Of a DNA stretch of 64,000 bases, positions 1-9,036 are shown one piece after another; position 1 is the stretch's first letter, and each line of letters starts with the position of its first letter. Position numbers and translations under genes: made by a program. The DNA comes from an uncultured Bacillaceae bacterium (lineage in GTDB: Bacteria; Bacillota; Bacilli; Bacillales; Caldibacillaceae). The stretch is from positions 39,657 to 103,656 of the forward strand of contig CALGYZ010000046.1 of assembly GCA_937934645.1 (NCBI GenBank), in the 5' to 3' direction. The notes beneath the pieces are model-generated. The model saw nothing but the letters and a program-made list of their open reading frames with translations. It was not told where the DNA came from and did no database searches.

Positions 1-1
1 A

Positions 2-1123
2 ATGAAACAAATCGAGTCCAAGCTGGTTCAAATCGGAAACCGCAGCGAAAATGTAACAGGTGCGGTCAACCCCCCGATTTATTTATCAACGGCTTACCGC
101 CATGCGGGGATCGGCCAGTCGACCGGCTTTGATTACACGCGTACGAAAAATCCGACCCGGGCATTGCTGGAAGAACATTTTGCTCGGCTGGAAGAAGGCG
201 ACCAGGCTTTTGCCTGCAGTTCGGGAATGGCGGCCATCCAACTTGTGCTGTCCCTTTTTGAAAAGGATGATGAAATTGTCGCCTTCAATGATTTATACGG
301 CGGAACATACCGGCTATTTAATCAATATGAACAGACATACGGCATCAAAACTACATATGTGAAAGTGAACGATTATGAAAAACTGGAAGCTTCGATTAAT
401 GAAAAAACGAAAGCTGTTTTTATCGAGACTCCGACAAATCCGCTGATGATCGAAACGGATATTAAAAAGGTAGCAGAAATTACGAAAAAACATAATGTCC
501 TTCTAATTGTCGACAATACCTTTCTAACCCCGTATTTGCAAAAACCAATCGCCTGCGGTGCGGATATCGTCGTCCACAGTGCGACGAAATACATCGGCGG
601 GCACAATGACTGTCTGGCAGGGCTTGTTGTGGCAAAAGGAGAAGAACTTTGTGAAAAGCTCGCCACTAACCATAATGCCATCGGTGCGGTACTCTCCCCG
701 TTTGACAGCTGGCTTTTAATCCGTGGTTTAAAAACATTGCACGTCCGGATGGAAGCCCACCAAAACAATGCTAAACAAATTGTGGCATTCTTGCGGAACC
801 GGCCGGAAGTGACCGATGTTTTATATCCGGGTAAAGGCGGCATGGTTTCCTTCCGGCTGAAAGACAAATCATGGATCGATCCGTTTCTGCAAAATTTAAA
901 GCTGATCACGTTCGCTGAAAGTCTCGGCGGCGTGGAAAGCTTCATCACCTATCCGGCAACCCAGACCCATGCCGATATTCCGGAAGAAGTACGGATCCAA
1001 AACGGCCTGGACAATCGTTTAGTCCGTTTTTCCGTCGGAATTGAACATATTGAAGACCTGAAAAATGATCTTGACCAGGCGCTTGTAAAATGTTCGGCGC
1101 AACCCGCCGGACCAAGCATATAA
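2..1123 (+). CDS. metI: Cystathionine gamma-synthase / O-acetylhomoserine thiolyase
   Basis: PLP-dependent enzyme of the Cys/Met metabolism family (373 aa, full length). It condenses an activated homoserine ester with cysteine, or with sulfide, in methionine synthesis in the cytoplasm. The PLP-binding lysine is K196 in the motif HSATKYIGGHND. The SSGMAA and ETPTNP signatures and the C-terminal GVESFITYPATQTH block are intact and read like Bacillus MetI. The ATG is the second base of the window, so its ribosome binding site and any S-box leader lie outside. In Bacillus metC usually follows; here a terminator and a sugar operon follow instead, so metC must be elsewhere or absent. Confidence 0.93.
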   Translation: MKQIESKLVQIGNRSENVTGAVNPPIYLSTAYRHAGIGQSTGFDYTRTKNPTRALLEEHFARLEEGDQAFACSSGMAAIQLVLSLFEKDDEIVAFNDLYGGTYRLFNQYEQTYGIKTTYVKVNDYEKLEASINEKTKAVFIETPTNPLMIETDIKKVAEITKKHNVLLIVDNTFLTPYLQKPIACGADIVVHSATKYIGGHNDCLAGLVVAKGEELCEKLATNHNAIGAVLSPFDSWLLIRGLKTLHVRMEAHQNNAKQIVAFLRNRPEVTDVLYPGKGGMVSFRLKDKSWIDPFLQNLKLITFAESLGGVESFITYPATQTHADIPEEVRIQNGLDNRLVRFSVGIEHIEDLKNDLDQALVKCSAQPAGPSI

Positions 1124-1139
1124 TTTTTCCCCCTTTACC

Positions 1140-1183
1140 AGAGAGCGGGCGCTGTCTCAGAAAGCGGCCGCTCCTTTATTTTT
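1140..1183 (+). terminator. Intrinsic terminator after metI
   Basis: GAGCGG (1143-1148) pairs with CCGCTC (1168-1173), with further G/C pairing inside, and is followed by a T-rich tail (CTTTATTTTT). It separates metI from the downstream PTS operon. Confidence 0.7.
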
Positions 1184-1281
1184 CCCATACCGGAACATTC
1201 CCCCAGGATTTCCCTTTTAAATTGCAAAAGAAAGTGCCTTTCAGCCGATTTCCTCTTTAAGCGGAAAAAGGATGCATTCAA

Positions 1282-1298
1282 ATGAAAGCGCTTTTCAC
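1282..1298 (+). promoter_or_regulatory. cre-like CcpA site upstream of the lic operon
   Basis: The sequence TGAAAGCGCTTTTCA (1283-1297) is a cre consensus with one extra T in the right arm. It lies about 75 bp before licB, where carbon catabolite repression of a beta-glucoside operon would be expected. Binding is inferred from sequence alone. Confidence 0.55.
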
Positions 1299-1370
1299 AT
1301 AAGATAAAAGTACAAGAACAAAGCAACACATCAAAAGTTTAAAATATAACAACTAAATGGAGGTTACGCT

Positions 1371-1682
1371 ATGAAACGGATTTTACTTGCTTGCTCATCA
1401 GGAATGTCGACAAGTCTTTTAGTCTCCAAGATGAAAGATGCCGCAGAGAACAAAGGAATTGAAGCAGAAATTTGGGCCGTTGCCCAGGATAAGGCATTAT
1501 CGGATATGGAAAAAGCAGATGTTTTGTTGATCGGGCCGCAAATGCGCTTTTTGAAAAAGAAGTTTGAAGCGGAGGCGGAAAAAGTCGGAATTCCCGTTGA
1601 TGTCATTGATCCGGTCGCTTACGGACGTGTCGATGGCGAAGCTGTTCTTAACAAAGCATTGGAATTGCTCGGGGAAAAATAA
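1371..1682 (+). CDS. licB: PTS lactose/cellobiose-family EIIB
   Basis: Cytoplasmic phosphocarrier EIIB of a lichenan/cellobiose phosphotransferase system (103 aa, normal length). The phosphorylated cysteine is in the N-terminal P-loop LLACSSGMSTSLL. It passes phosphate from EIIA (3113-3427) to the sugar bound by EIIC (1714-3033). It is first of four co-directional genes in the order B-C-A-glucosidase, as in B. subtilis licBCAH. The start has a GGAGG site at 1361-1365. Confidence 0.93.
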   Translation: MKRILLACSSGMSTSLLVSKMKDAAENKGIEAEIWAVAQDKALSDMEKADVLLIGPQMRFLKKKFEAEAEKVGIPVDVIDPVAYGRVDGEAVLNKALELLGEK

Positions 1683-1713
1683 TCCCGATTGATCATTCGA
1701 AGGAGGAAATCAA

Positions 1714-3033
1714 ATGAACAGGTTTATGGAAGTGTTGGAAAATGTTTTACTCCCCATTGCCGACAAACTAAACAACAACCGCTACTTAACGGCATTGCGG
1801 GACGGATTTATGGTCGCTTTACCGCTGATTATCTTCGGTTCAATCTTTGTGGTTATCGCCAACTTGCCGTTTTTGGACCGCGTGATCAGCCCGGAAGCAT
1901 ATGAAGCTTACCAAAATGCGCTCGGTCCGGCCTCTGCAGCAACGTTAAGCATTATGGGACTGTTTGTCATCGTCGGAATTGCGTATAAACTGACTGAATC
2001 ATACGGCGGGGAAGCCATTTACGGCGGAGTTGTCGCACTGGCAGCTTTCCTCATCTTAAATCCGCAGGAACTGGACGGGGTCTCCGGGGTAATTCCGACA
2101 TTCATTCTCGGTGCCCAGGGGTTATTCTTAGGAATCATTACTGCATTTATTGCAGCGGAATTATACCGTTATTTTGTACAAAAGAATTGGACAATCAAAA
2201 TGCCCGCAGGCGTGCCGGATGCAGTGGCTCGTTCCTTCAGCGCACTTATTCCGATCGCTTTAACATTGTCCATCTTCCTGGTCGTACGGATTGTATTCAG
2301 CTTTACACCGTTTGAAACGGTACAAAACTTTATTTATACCATTATTCAACAACCGTTAACAGCATTAGGATCGAGCTTGCCGGCCACCATTCTGGCCGTA
2401 CTGTTAATCCAAATTTTCTGGTTCTTCGGCCTGCACGGTCAAATCATTATCAACTCTGTCTTTGACCCGATCTGGTATGCATTAAACGACGAAAATTTAA
2501 AGGCTTTCCAGGCCGGTACCGAATTGCCGAACGTCATTACCAAACAGTTTGTCGATACATTCCTCGTTGGTATGGGCGGTACAGGAATGACTTTGGCTGT
2601 TGTACTGTTGATCTTCTTAATCGGCAGAAGCCGACAAATTAAAGAATTGGGTAAGTTAGGCGGACCGCCGGGAATCTTTAACGTTAACGAACCGATTATT
2701 TTCGGACTTCCGATTATTTTAAACCCGCTGGTTATTATTCCGTGGCTGCTGGCACCGGTCGTCGTAACAATTGTGACCTACTTCGCAATGTCTACCGGGC
2801 TCGTGCCAAAACCGGCAGGTATTATTGTACCATGGACAACACCGATCGGCATCAGTGGTTTTCTAGCAACAGGAAACTCCTGGCGGGGAGCCGTTATGCA
2901 AATTGTAAACTTGCTGATCGTTATGGCAATTTGGTGGCCGTTCTTGAAAATCATTGACAAAAACTATTACGAAAGTGAAAAAGGACAAGATAAAACCAAA
3001 ACGAAAACGGCTAAAAAAGCGGCCGGCAACTAA
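1714..3033 (+). CDS. licC: PTS lactose/cellobiose-family EIIC permease
   Basis: Membrane channel of the beta-oligoglucoside PTS (439 aa). It has a PTS_EIIC fold with about ten hydrophobic segments and the conserved GLHGQIIINS region about residues 243-252. The NEPIIFGLPIILNP motif (about 326-339) contains the sugar-binding glutamate typical of this family. It translocates cellobiose or lichenan oligosaccharides and phosphorylates them together with LicB. AGGAGG at 1701-1706 sets the ATG start. The tail after residue 415 is Lys/Thr-rich and probably cytoplasmic. Confidence 0.93.
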   Translation: MNRFMEVLENVLLPIADKLNNNRYLTALRDGFMVALPLIIFGSIFVVIANLPFLDRVISPEAYEAYQNALGPASAATLSIMGLFVIVGIAYKLTESYGGEAIYGGVVALAAFLILNPQELDGVSGVIPTFILGAQGLFLGIITAFIAAELYRYFVQKNWTIKMPAGVPDAVARSFSALIPIALTLSIFLVVRIVFSFTPFETVQNFIYTIIQQPLTALGSSLPATILAVLLIQIFWFFGLHGQIIINSVFDPIWYALNDENLKAFQAGTELPNVITKQFVDTFLVGMGGTGMTLAVVLLIFLIGRSRQIKELGKLGGPPGIFNVNEPIIFGLPIILNPLVIIPWLLAPVVVTIVTYFAMSTGLVPKPAGIIVPWTTPIGISGFLATGNSWRGAVMQIVNLLIVMAIWWPFLKIIDKNYYESEKGQDKTKTKTAKKAAGN

Positions 3034-3112
3034 AATGGGACAGGGTGGGCCTGCACCGCACTTCGCAGGTGCCATCCTCTTCTGTTGAATTTTAAAGTTT
3101 GGAGTGAACGTG

Positions 3113-3427
3113 ATGAATAAACCCGATCGAATTACCGAGATTTCTTTTCAAATTATTTTACATGCCGGAAACGGACGGTCCAGTGCCATGGAAGCCATCC
3201 AGGAGGCAAAAGAAGGAAACTTTGATGAAGCCGACCGCCTCATTGAAGATGCCAATGCCGAACTTAGCAAAGCCCACGGTTTACAAACAAAGCTGATTCA
3301 GGAAGAAGCCGGGGGAAAAACAAATATTGTCAATGTAATTTTAATCCACGCCCAGGACCATTTAATGACGGCGATGACCGTACGGGATCTGGCCATTGAA
3401 ATCATTGATATTTACCGGAACAAATAA
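3113..3427 (+). CDS. licA: PTS lactose/cellobiose-family EIIA
   Basis: Helical trimeric EIIA phosphocarrier. It receives phosphate from HPr on the histidine of the HAQDHLM motif near the C-terminus. I take the ATG at 3113, which has GGAG at 3101-3104 at proper spacing; an upstream in-frame GTG at 3104 overlaps that site and is less likely. The protein is then 104 aa, the usual size. It sits between EIIC and the phospho-beta-glucosidase and completes the PTS. Confidence 0.9.
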   Translation: MNKPDRITEISFQIILHAGNGRSSAMEAIQEAKEGNFDEADRLIEDANAELSKAHGLQTKLIQEEAGGKTNIVNVILIHAQDHLMTAMTVRDLAIEIIDIYRNK

Positions 3428-3442
3428 AAGGAGGAACCGCAC

Positions 3443-4837
3443 ATGACTGTTCAATATCAATTCCCGGAAGAATTTTGGTGGGGAAGCGCTACATCCGCAA
3501 CACAAATCGAAGGAGCGGCCAATGAAGGCGGTAAAGGAAAAAATATTTGGGATTACTGGTACGAAATTGAACCAAACCGCTTCTTTGACGAAGTTGGACC
3601 CGAAGTTACCTCTGACTTTTATCATCGGTACAAAGAAGATATCAAGCTGATGAAAGAGTTCGGGCATAATACGTTCCGCCTTTCTATTTCCTGGTCCCGG
3701 CTTATCCCCGGGGGACGGGGAGAAGTTAATCCGGAAGCCGTAGAATTTTACAATAATGTCATTGATGAACTTATTGCAAACGGCATCGAACCGTTTGTGA
3801 ACATCTTCCACTTCGACATGCCTCTGGAGCTGCAACAGGAAGGCGGCTGGGAAAGCCGGGAAGTCGTGGAAGCTTACCGGGAATATGCCATCCAATGTTT
3901 TCGCCTCTTCGGCGACCGGGTGAAAAAATGGTTTACATTTAATGAACCGATCGTACCGGTTGAAGGCGGTTATTTATACGATTTTCATTACCCGAACATT
4001 GTCGATTTTAAAAAGGCGGTCCAAGTAGCTTACCATACAATCCTGGCCAGTGCAAAGGCCATTGAAGCTTTCCGGGAAACAGCACCGGAAGGAGGAAAAA
4101 TCGGGATCATCCTCAACTTGACCCCGTCTTATCCGCGGAGCCAAAACCCGCACGATGTAAAAGCAGCGCATATTTGTGATTTGTTTTTTAACCGGAGTTT
4201 CCTTGATCCTTCAGTAAAAGGGGAATTTCCGGAAGATTTAATCAGGATTTTAAAAGAGCACGGACATTTACCCGTTGTGGAAAAAGGCGACTTGGAACTG
4301 ATTAAAAACAATACAGTAGATCTTCTCGGGGTCAACTATTACCAGCCCCGCCGCGTCAAAGCGAAGGAACATTTGCCGAATCCGTACAGTCCCTTCATGC
4401 CCGACTGGTTTTTCGATTACTATGAAATGCCAGGCAGAAAAATGAACCCGTACCGCGGTTGGGAAATATACGAAAAAGGTGTTTATGACATCATGATCGA
4501 CCTGAAAGAAAATTACGGCAACATTGAATGTTTTATCTCGGAAAACGGCATGGGTGTTCAAAATGAAGAACGGTTTTTACAGGACGGCCAAATCCAGGAT
4601 GACTACCGGATCGAATTTATCAAAGGTCATCTCAAATGGCTGCACAAGGCAATTCAGGAAGGATGCAATGTCAAAGGCTACCATCTCTGGACATTCATGG
4701 ACAACTGGTCCTGGTCCAATGCTTATAAAAACCGGTACGGATTAATCTCCATCGATTTGAAGACCCAAAAAAGAACACCGAAGAAAAGCGCCTACTGGTA
4801 TAAAGCGCTCTCCGAAAACAACGGTTTTAACGACTAA
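3443..4837 (+). CDS. 6-phospho-beta-glucosidase, GH1
   Basis: Glycoside hydrolase family 1 enzyme (464 aa, full length) that cleaves phosphorylated cellobiose or other beta-glucosides entering through LicBCA. The acid/base glutamate is E168 in TFNEP and the nucleophile is E367 in ISENG. It starts 15 bp after licA with a GGAGG site and is the last gene before a terminator. In B. subtilis the corresponding position is held by LicH, a GH4 enzyme, so a GH1 enzyme has taken that role here. The exact substrate (cellobiose-6-P or an aryl-glucoside-6-P) cannot be told from sequence. Confidence 0.92.
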   Translation: MTVQYQFPEEFWWGSATSATQIEGAANEGGKGKNIWDYWYEIEPNRFFDEVGPEVTSDFYHRYKEDIKLMKEFGHNTFRLSISWSRLIPGGRGEVNPEAVEFYNNVIDELIANGIEPFVNIFHFDMPLELQQEGGWESREVVEAYREYAIQCFRLFGDRVKKWFTFNEPIVPVEGGYLYDFHYPNIVDFKKAVQVAYHTILASAKAIEAFRETAPEGGKIGIILNLTPSYPRSQNPHDVKAAHICDLFFNRSFLDPSVKGEFPEDLIRILKEHGHLPVVEKGDLELIKNNTVDLLGVNYYQPRRVKAKEHLPNPYSPFMPDWFFDYYEMPGRKMNPYRGWEIYEKGVYDIMIDLKENYGNIECFISENGMGVQNEERFLQDGQIQDDYRIEFIKGHLKWLHKAIQEGCNVKGYHLWTFMDNWSWSNAYKNRYGLISIDLKTQKRTPKKSAYWYKALSENNGFND

Positions 4838-4841
4838 AGTT

Positions 4842-4879
4842 AAAAAGGTTCTGGTCCGCTTGGATCAGAACCCTTTTTT
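4842..4879 (+). terminator. Intrinsic terminator of the lic PTS operon
   Basis: GGTTCTGGTCC and GGATCAGAACC form an 11-bp stem with one G/A mismatch around a 4-nt loop, followed by six T. It ends the licBCA-glucosidase transcript. Confidence 0.9.
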
Positions 4880-5229
4880 CATTCCGGCAGCCGGACAAAT
4901 GACCTTCATAAAACCAACAGACTCCGTTGATTTGAAGGGTAATACATAAAAATATTTTAATTTATCATAAAATTTTTGAAATTATTTACTTTTATAAAAA
5001 GATGTGACATTATTTCTACGACAAAGTCATTTTTCATCATACGATTAAAGAACAAAGAAAAGAAAACGCTCTCTTTCCATTCATCATCTGTCAGAGAGGT
5101 AATGCGGGACAAAAGTTATGGTGTCTTTCAATTGATGTTTCCGGAACAAGTTATGTTATAATTAAATTTGTTAACCATTTTACAAACTTTGTCACAGCGT
5201 TTATATCCCGACCAAAGGAGGTCCTCCAT
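4880..5229 (+). promoter_or_regulatory. Leader and promoter region of the LicR-type regulator
   Basis: AT-rich, gene-free stretch of 350 bp. The best promoter is TTGATG (5132-5137) with TATAAT (5157-5162); the 19-bp spacer is longer than ideal. The site AAAGGAGGT at 5214-5222 sets a TTG start at 5230. I see no other structure. Confidence 0.45.
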
Positions 5230-7155
5230 TTGTTAAGCGCCCGCATGGAAAAAATTTTACGTGAATTGATGGCGGCAAAAAATCCCGTTACCGGTTCCTA
5301 TCTGGCGACCATTAACGGAGTTACGACTCGGACAACACGGGAAGATATAAAAAACCTCGGATCAATCCTGAAAGAACACGGGGCTACAATCACTTCCATT
5401 ATTTCCAAAGGATACCTGCTGGAGATTAAAGATAATCATAAATTCCGCAAGTTTTTGCAAACCCTTTCCCAAAACAATTCAGCGGACGGGAAAATACCAG
5501 ATACACCGGAAGAGCGCGTAACCTATATCATCCGCAAAATTTTATTGAACGATTATATTAAACTGGATGACCTCGCTGATGAATTATATATCAGCCGGTC
5601 GACCATCCAGCAGGACATGAAACATGTCAGAAATATATTACAAAAATACGGCATTTCCCTCGAACCCCGGCCGAACTACGGGTTAAAGGCGGTCGGCGAT
5701 GAGATAAAGAAACGTTTTTGTTTATCGGAATATTTATTTGAACGCAATGAAAAAAAGAAAAGTCCGTTCTTTACCCCGCTTTCTTCTTCCCTTTCCGAAG
5801 AAGAAGTCAACAAAATCAAAAGCATTATTTTGAAAAAAATCGACACCTATCAAACTACCCTTTCCGATATTGCAATCAACAATTTGCTCATCCATATCGC
5901 CATCGCCTGTGAACGGATCATTTCCGGCCACTATGTCGCCATGTACCATTCGGATGTCCAGGAAATTAAAAAGCAGAAGGAATTCGATGTGGCAAAAGAA
6001 ATTGTCAAGGATGTCGAGCAGCTTTATCATATCCGTTTTCCCCAGGAAGAAGTCGTCTACATTGCCATGCATTTATTAGGCACAAAATTACTGTCGCAAA
6101 CAAAAGATGAATTCGACCATGTGATCGATGAAGAAATTTTTCAGCTGGTCACGTTCATCCTGGAAAAAATTGAAGAACAACTGGAACTGGATATTAAAGA
6201 TGATGAAGAGCTAATTTACGGCCTGAGCCTCCATTTAAAACCGGCCGTCAACCGGATCAAGTTCGGCATGAACATCCGGAATCCGATGCTGGAAGATATA
6301 AAAAATAACTATCCGCTCGCCTATGAAGCCGGAATCATTGCCGGGATCGCGATCAAAGAATTAACAGGCATTGAAATTGATGAAAACGAAACTGGTTATA
6401 TCGCCCTGCACATCGGAGCGGCCATTGAAAGGAAAAAGCTGGATGCCGGTCCAAAACAGTGCCTGATCGTTTGTGCATCCGGGATGGGAACCGCACGGCT
6501 GATCTACTACCGTTTAAAATCCTACTTCGGCAACAATTTAAAAATTGCCGGGACGACCGAATACTATAAACTAAAACAATATGATCTTACAAATATTGAT
6601 TTTATCGTCAGTTCCATACCGGTGACCATGCCGTTTGATATTCCCGTCATTGAAGTAAACGCCGTCATTGGTGAAAAAGACTTGCAAAAGATTGAAAAAT
6701 TCCTTGTCAAACAACAAATCAAACCGGCGGTCAGTTCTTTCTTTTTGGAAGACTTTATGTTTTTACAACAAACGTTTTCCGGCCGCGATGACGTTCTCCA
6801 ATTTTTAAGTAAAAATCTCATGGACAAAGGAATCGTCGGTCCTGATTTTCTCAAGGCGGTGCACGAACGCGAAGAAGTCGCTTCAACGGCTTTCGGAAAT
6901 CTTGTGGCGATTCCACACCCCATTTCGCCCCAGTCTTCCCGGACGCTTGTCAGTACATGCACCCTAACCAAGCCGGTACTATGGGCGGATACACCAGTCC
7001 AAATTGTTTTTTTACTTTGCGTCAAAAAGAACAGCCGGGAAGATTTGCAGGAAATGTACGATTTACTCGGAAACATTATTGAAGATAAAGAGATGGTGCA
7101 AAAAATCTTGAAAGCAAAAACATACCGTGATTTTATCCGGATTATTCAAGAATAA
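5230..7155 (+). CDS. licR: PRD-containing PTS-dependent transcriptional activator, LicR type
   Basis: Multidomain activator (641 aa). It has an N-terminal HTH region, a second HTH (LDDLADELYISRSTIQQDM, about 114-132), two PTS regulation domains (about 190-400), an EIIB-like domain with C415 in CASGMGTARL, and a fructose/mannitol-type EIIA domain with H563 in AIPHP. LicR-family proteins activate lic-type operons when dephosphorylated by the active PTS and phosphorylated by HPr. The TTG at 5230 is favoured because AAAGGAGGT lies 7 nt upstream, whereas the next ATG (5245) is too far. The gene lies downstream of its presumed target with its own promoter; in B. subtilis it is upstream. Confidence 0.9.
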   Translation: MLSARMEKILRELMAAKNPVTGSYLATINGVTTRTTREDIKNLGSILKEHGATITSIISKGYLLEIKDNHKFRKFLQTLSQNNSADGKIPDTPEERVTYIIRKILLNDYIKLDDLADELYISRSTIQQDMKHVRNILQKYGISLEPRPNYGLKAVGDEIKKRFCLSEYLFERNEKKKSPFFTPLSSSLSEEEVNKIKSIILKKIDTYQTTLSDIAINNLLIHIAIACERIISGHYVAMYHSDVQEIKKQKEFDVAKEIVKDVEQLYHIRFPQEEVVYIAMHLLGTKLLSQTKDEFDHVIDEEIFQLVTFILEKIEEQLELDIKDDEELIYGLSLHLKPAVNRIKFGMNIRNPMLEDIKNNYPLAYEAGIIAGIAIKELTGIEIDENETGYIALHIGAAIERKKLDAGPKQCLIVCASGMGTARLIYYRLKSYFGNNLKIAGTTEYYKLKQYDLTNIDFIVSSIPVTMPFDIPVIEVNAVIGEKDLQKIEKFLVKQQIKPAVSSFFLEDFMFLQQTFSGRDDVLQFLSKNLMDKGIVGPDFLKAVHEREEVASTAFGNLVAIPHPISPQSSRTLVSTCTLTKPVLWADTPVQIVFLLCVKKNSREDLQEMYDLLGNIIEDKEMVQKILKAKTYRDFIRIIQE

Positions 7156-7249
7156 TCCGGAGCCGGAAGACCGTCCCGGTGATGGTCCACTTTTTTACTC
7201 ATACATGTTACAATACACACAAATAGATGAAATAGAAAGGGTTCAGATC

Positions 7250-7906
7250 ATGGAGCATATTAAACTGGTAATTTTTGACATGGACGGCCTGCTGTTTGAT
7301 ACAGAACCGGTCTATTACCGGGCATTCAAACGGTCGGCGGAGAAGTTGGGTTATGAAGTTTCCTTTGATACGTATTTAAAATGTGTCGGTGTTACCGATG
7401 AAACAGGAAAAGAAATCATGGCCGGCATATACGGAAAAAATGCCCAGATATTGCAAGTTTTTGATCACTACCAGGAAGAGTTTAAAAAAATTATTGATGA
7501 AGAAGGAATCAGCGTGAAACCGGGGGTTGAAGAACTGCTTGATGTCCTTGATCAAAAAGAAATTAAAAAATGCATTGCTTCCTCAAGCGCCCGGGAAACG
7601 ATTGAAAAAAATGTAAAAGTCACCGGATTGGAAAACCGCTTCGACTTTTACGTCAGCGGCCTGGAAGTGAAAAACGGTAAGCCGGCTCCCGATATTTTCC
7701 TGGAAGCCGCCCGCCGGGGGAACGTCCGTCCGGACGAAGCAATCGTCTTTGAAGATTCCCGCCACGGACTGGAAGCGGCAGTGGCGGCGGACATCCCGTG
7801 CATTATCGTTCCCGATTTAATCGAACCGGATGAAGAGATGCGCCGGAAAGCCTTCAAAATCATCAGCGATTTAAGTCAGGCAGCTGAATTATTCCGGAAA
7901 TCATAA
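7250..7906 (+). CDS. HAD-superfamily phosphatase, beta-phosphoglucomutase-like
   Basis: 218-aa HAD subfamily IA protein. Motif I is FDMDGLLFDTE, motif II is the serine in CIASSSA, and motif III/IV is FEDSRHGLEAA. The alpha-helical cap lies between motifs I and II. It probably removes phosphate from sugar phosphates or other small metabolites; substrates of this subgroup vary. The ATG at 7250 follows AGAAAGGG and sits directly before motif I, so the longer in-frame extension from 7127 is rejected. A TACAAT element at 7209-7214 suggests its own promoter. Confidence 0.82.
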   Translation: MEHIKLVIFDMDGLLFDTEPVYYRAFKRSAEKLGYEVSFDTYLKCVGVTDETGKEIMAGIYGKNAQILQVFDHYQEEFKKIIDEEGISVKPGVEELLDVLDQKEIKKCIASSSARETIEKNVKVTGLENRFDFYVSGLEVKNGKPAPDIFLEAARRGNVRPDEAIVFEDSRHGLEAAVAADIPCIIVPDLIEPDEEMRRKAFKIISDLSQAAELFRKS

Positions 7907-7918
7907 CTTTAATAATGG

Positions 7919-7956
7919 AAAAACCTGTGTCCGCATATTCCGGACACCGGTTTTTA
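7919..7956. terminator. Bidirectional terminator between the HAD gene and manA
   Basis: CCTGTGTCCG and CGGACACCGG pair around a short loop and are flanked by A-run and T-run. It serves the convergent HAD and manA genes. Confidence 0.85.
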
Positions 7957-7963
7957 TCTTTTT

Positions 7964-8923
7964 TTAGGGATGTGAAACGATCAGTTGCGCCTTTCCTTCC
8001 AGACGGAATTCCTCTGTTCCGTAGGGAAGAATAAAGTTCATTCCTTTCTTTAATTCAAAACGGTTCCCGCCGAGCAGTAAATCCGCCTGTCCATCGATGA
8101 CACTGACTTGCAAAAAGTCACCGGTCAAATCCTTTGTTGTTTCCCCGTCGAGATTCCAATGATAAACAGTAAAATATTGTTCATCGATTAACATTGTTTC
8201 TGTCAATCCGCCGGTTGTTGTCACCTTTTTCTCTGTCTTTACATCTTCATGGGGAATGTTTGTGACCTGTCTTGCCTTGTCCAAATGCAGCTCCCGTTTA
8301 TTTCCGTTTGCATCCACCCGGTCATAATCATAAACACGGTATGTAATATCCGAGCTTTGTTGTGTTTCCAAAATGACCGTTCCTTTGCCAATGGCATGAA
8401 TTGCGCCGCTGGGCACATAGAAAAAGTCTCCCGCTTTTACTTTCACCCGGCGCAAAAGCTTGTCCCACTCGCCATTCTCTACCATCCGGTCAAATTCTTC
8501 TTCCGTTTCCGCATGATGGCCAAGAATTAATTCAGCATCTTCTTCAGCGCTTAACACGTACCAGCACTCCGTTTTTCCATATGGTTCATTTTCCACCTTC
8601 CGGGCAAACTCATCGTCCGGATGGACTTGGACGGAAAGATCATGGTTGGCATCCAATATTTTTACAAGAAGCGGATATTCTCCCTTTTTCCCATCCTTTC
8701 TATTAAACAACTCCCCGTGGTCATTCCACGCATCCAGTAATGTTTTTCCCTTTAATTCCCCGTTTGTAATGGTGCTCGGACCGTGGGGGTGGGCGGAAAT
8801 CACCCATGCTTCACCCGTTTTTTCGGAAGGAATCGGATATTGAAATTCGGCTTTTAATTTGCTGCCACCCCAAATGCGTTCATGAAACGTCGGTTGTAAA
8901 AAAATCGGTTCGTTTTTGTACAT
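7964..8923 (-). CDS. manA: Mannose-6-phosphate isomerase, class I
   Basis: Zinc-dependent cupin enzyme (319 aa) interconverting mannose-6-P and fructose-6-P. Visible signatures are the N-terminal RIWGG, the zinc-site segment VQVHPDDEFA followed by KTECWYVL, and YVPSGAIHAIG. The ATG at 8923 has AGGTGA upstream; a GTG at 8932 overlaps that site and is less likely. Man-6-P would come both from the mannose PTS (31.9-34.7 kb) and from MngB (13-15.6 kb), so the enzyme links those systems to glycolysis. Confidence 0.93.
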   Translation of the reverse strand: MYKNEPIFLQPTFHERIWGGSKLKAEFQYPIPSEKTGEAWVISAHPHGPSTITNGELKGKTLLDAWNDHGELFNRKDGKKGEYPLLVKILDANHDLSVQVHPDDEFARKVENEPYGKTECWYVLSAEEDAELILGHHAETEEEFDRMVENGEWDKLLRRVKVKAGDFFYVPSGAIHAIGKGTVILETQQSSDITYRVYDYDRVDANGNKRELHLDKARQVTNIPHEDVKTEKKVTTTGGLTETMLIDEQYFTVYHWNLDGETTKDLTGDFLQVSVIDGQADLLLGGNRFELKKGMNFILPYGTEEFRLEGKAQLIVSHP

Positions 8924-9036
8924 GGAAATCACCTGTCTTGTTTTTTATTTCACATTTATCATACCCAGGGATGATCTGACGGAAAGGTTTCCTTTGACCG
9001 GACTTTTTTTCTCCGGTTTTTCGTTTTTTCGTCAAA

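Noticed and set aside
1124..1370. S-box or T-box leader between metI and licB
   Set aside because: The region contains a terminator and a cre-like site but no multi-helix leader or specifier-loop features, and the gene downstream is a sugar PTS gene.
2742..2957. Frames overlapping licC on either strand
   Set aside because: They are shadows of a strongly conserved membrane protein gene.
4976..5161. 61-aa open frame upstream of licR
   Set aside because: Composition is low-complexity (Lys/Ser/Phe), there is no ribosome binding site, and it overlaps the licR promoter region.
7127..7249. N-terminal extension of the HAD phosphatase
   Set aside because: The segment has no HAD features, overlaps the licR stop and a likely promoter, and the ATG at 7250 has the correct spacing to motif I.
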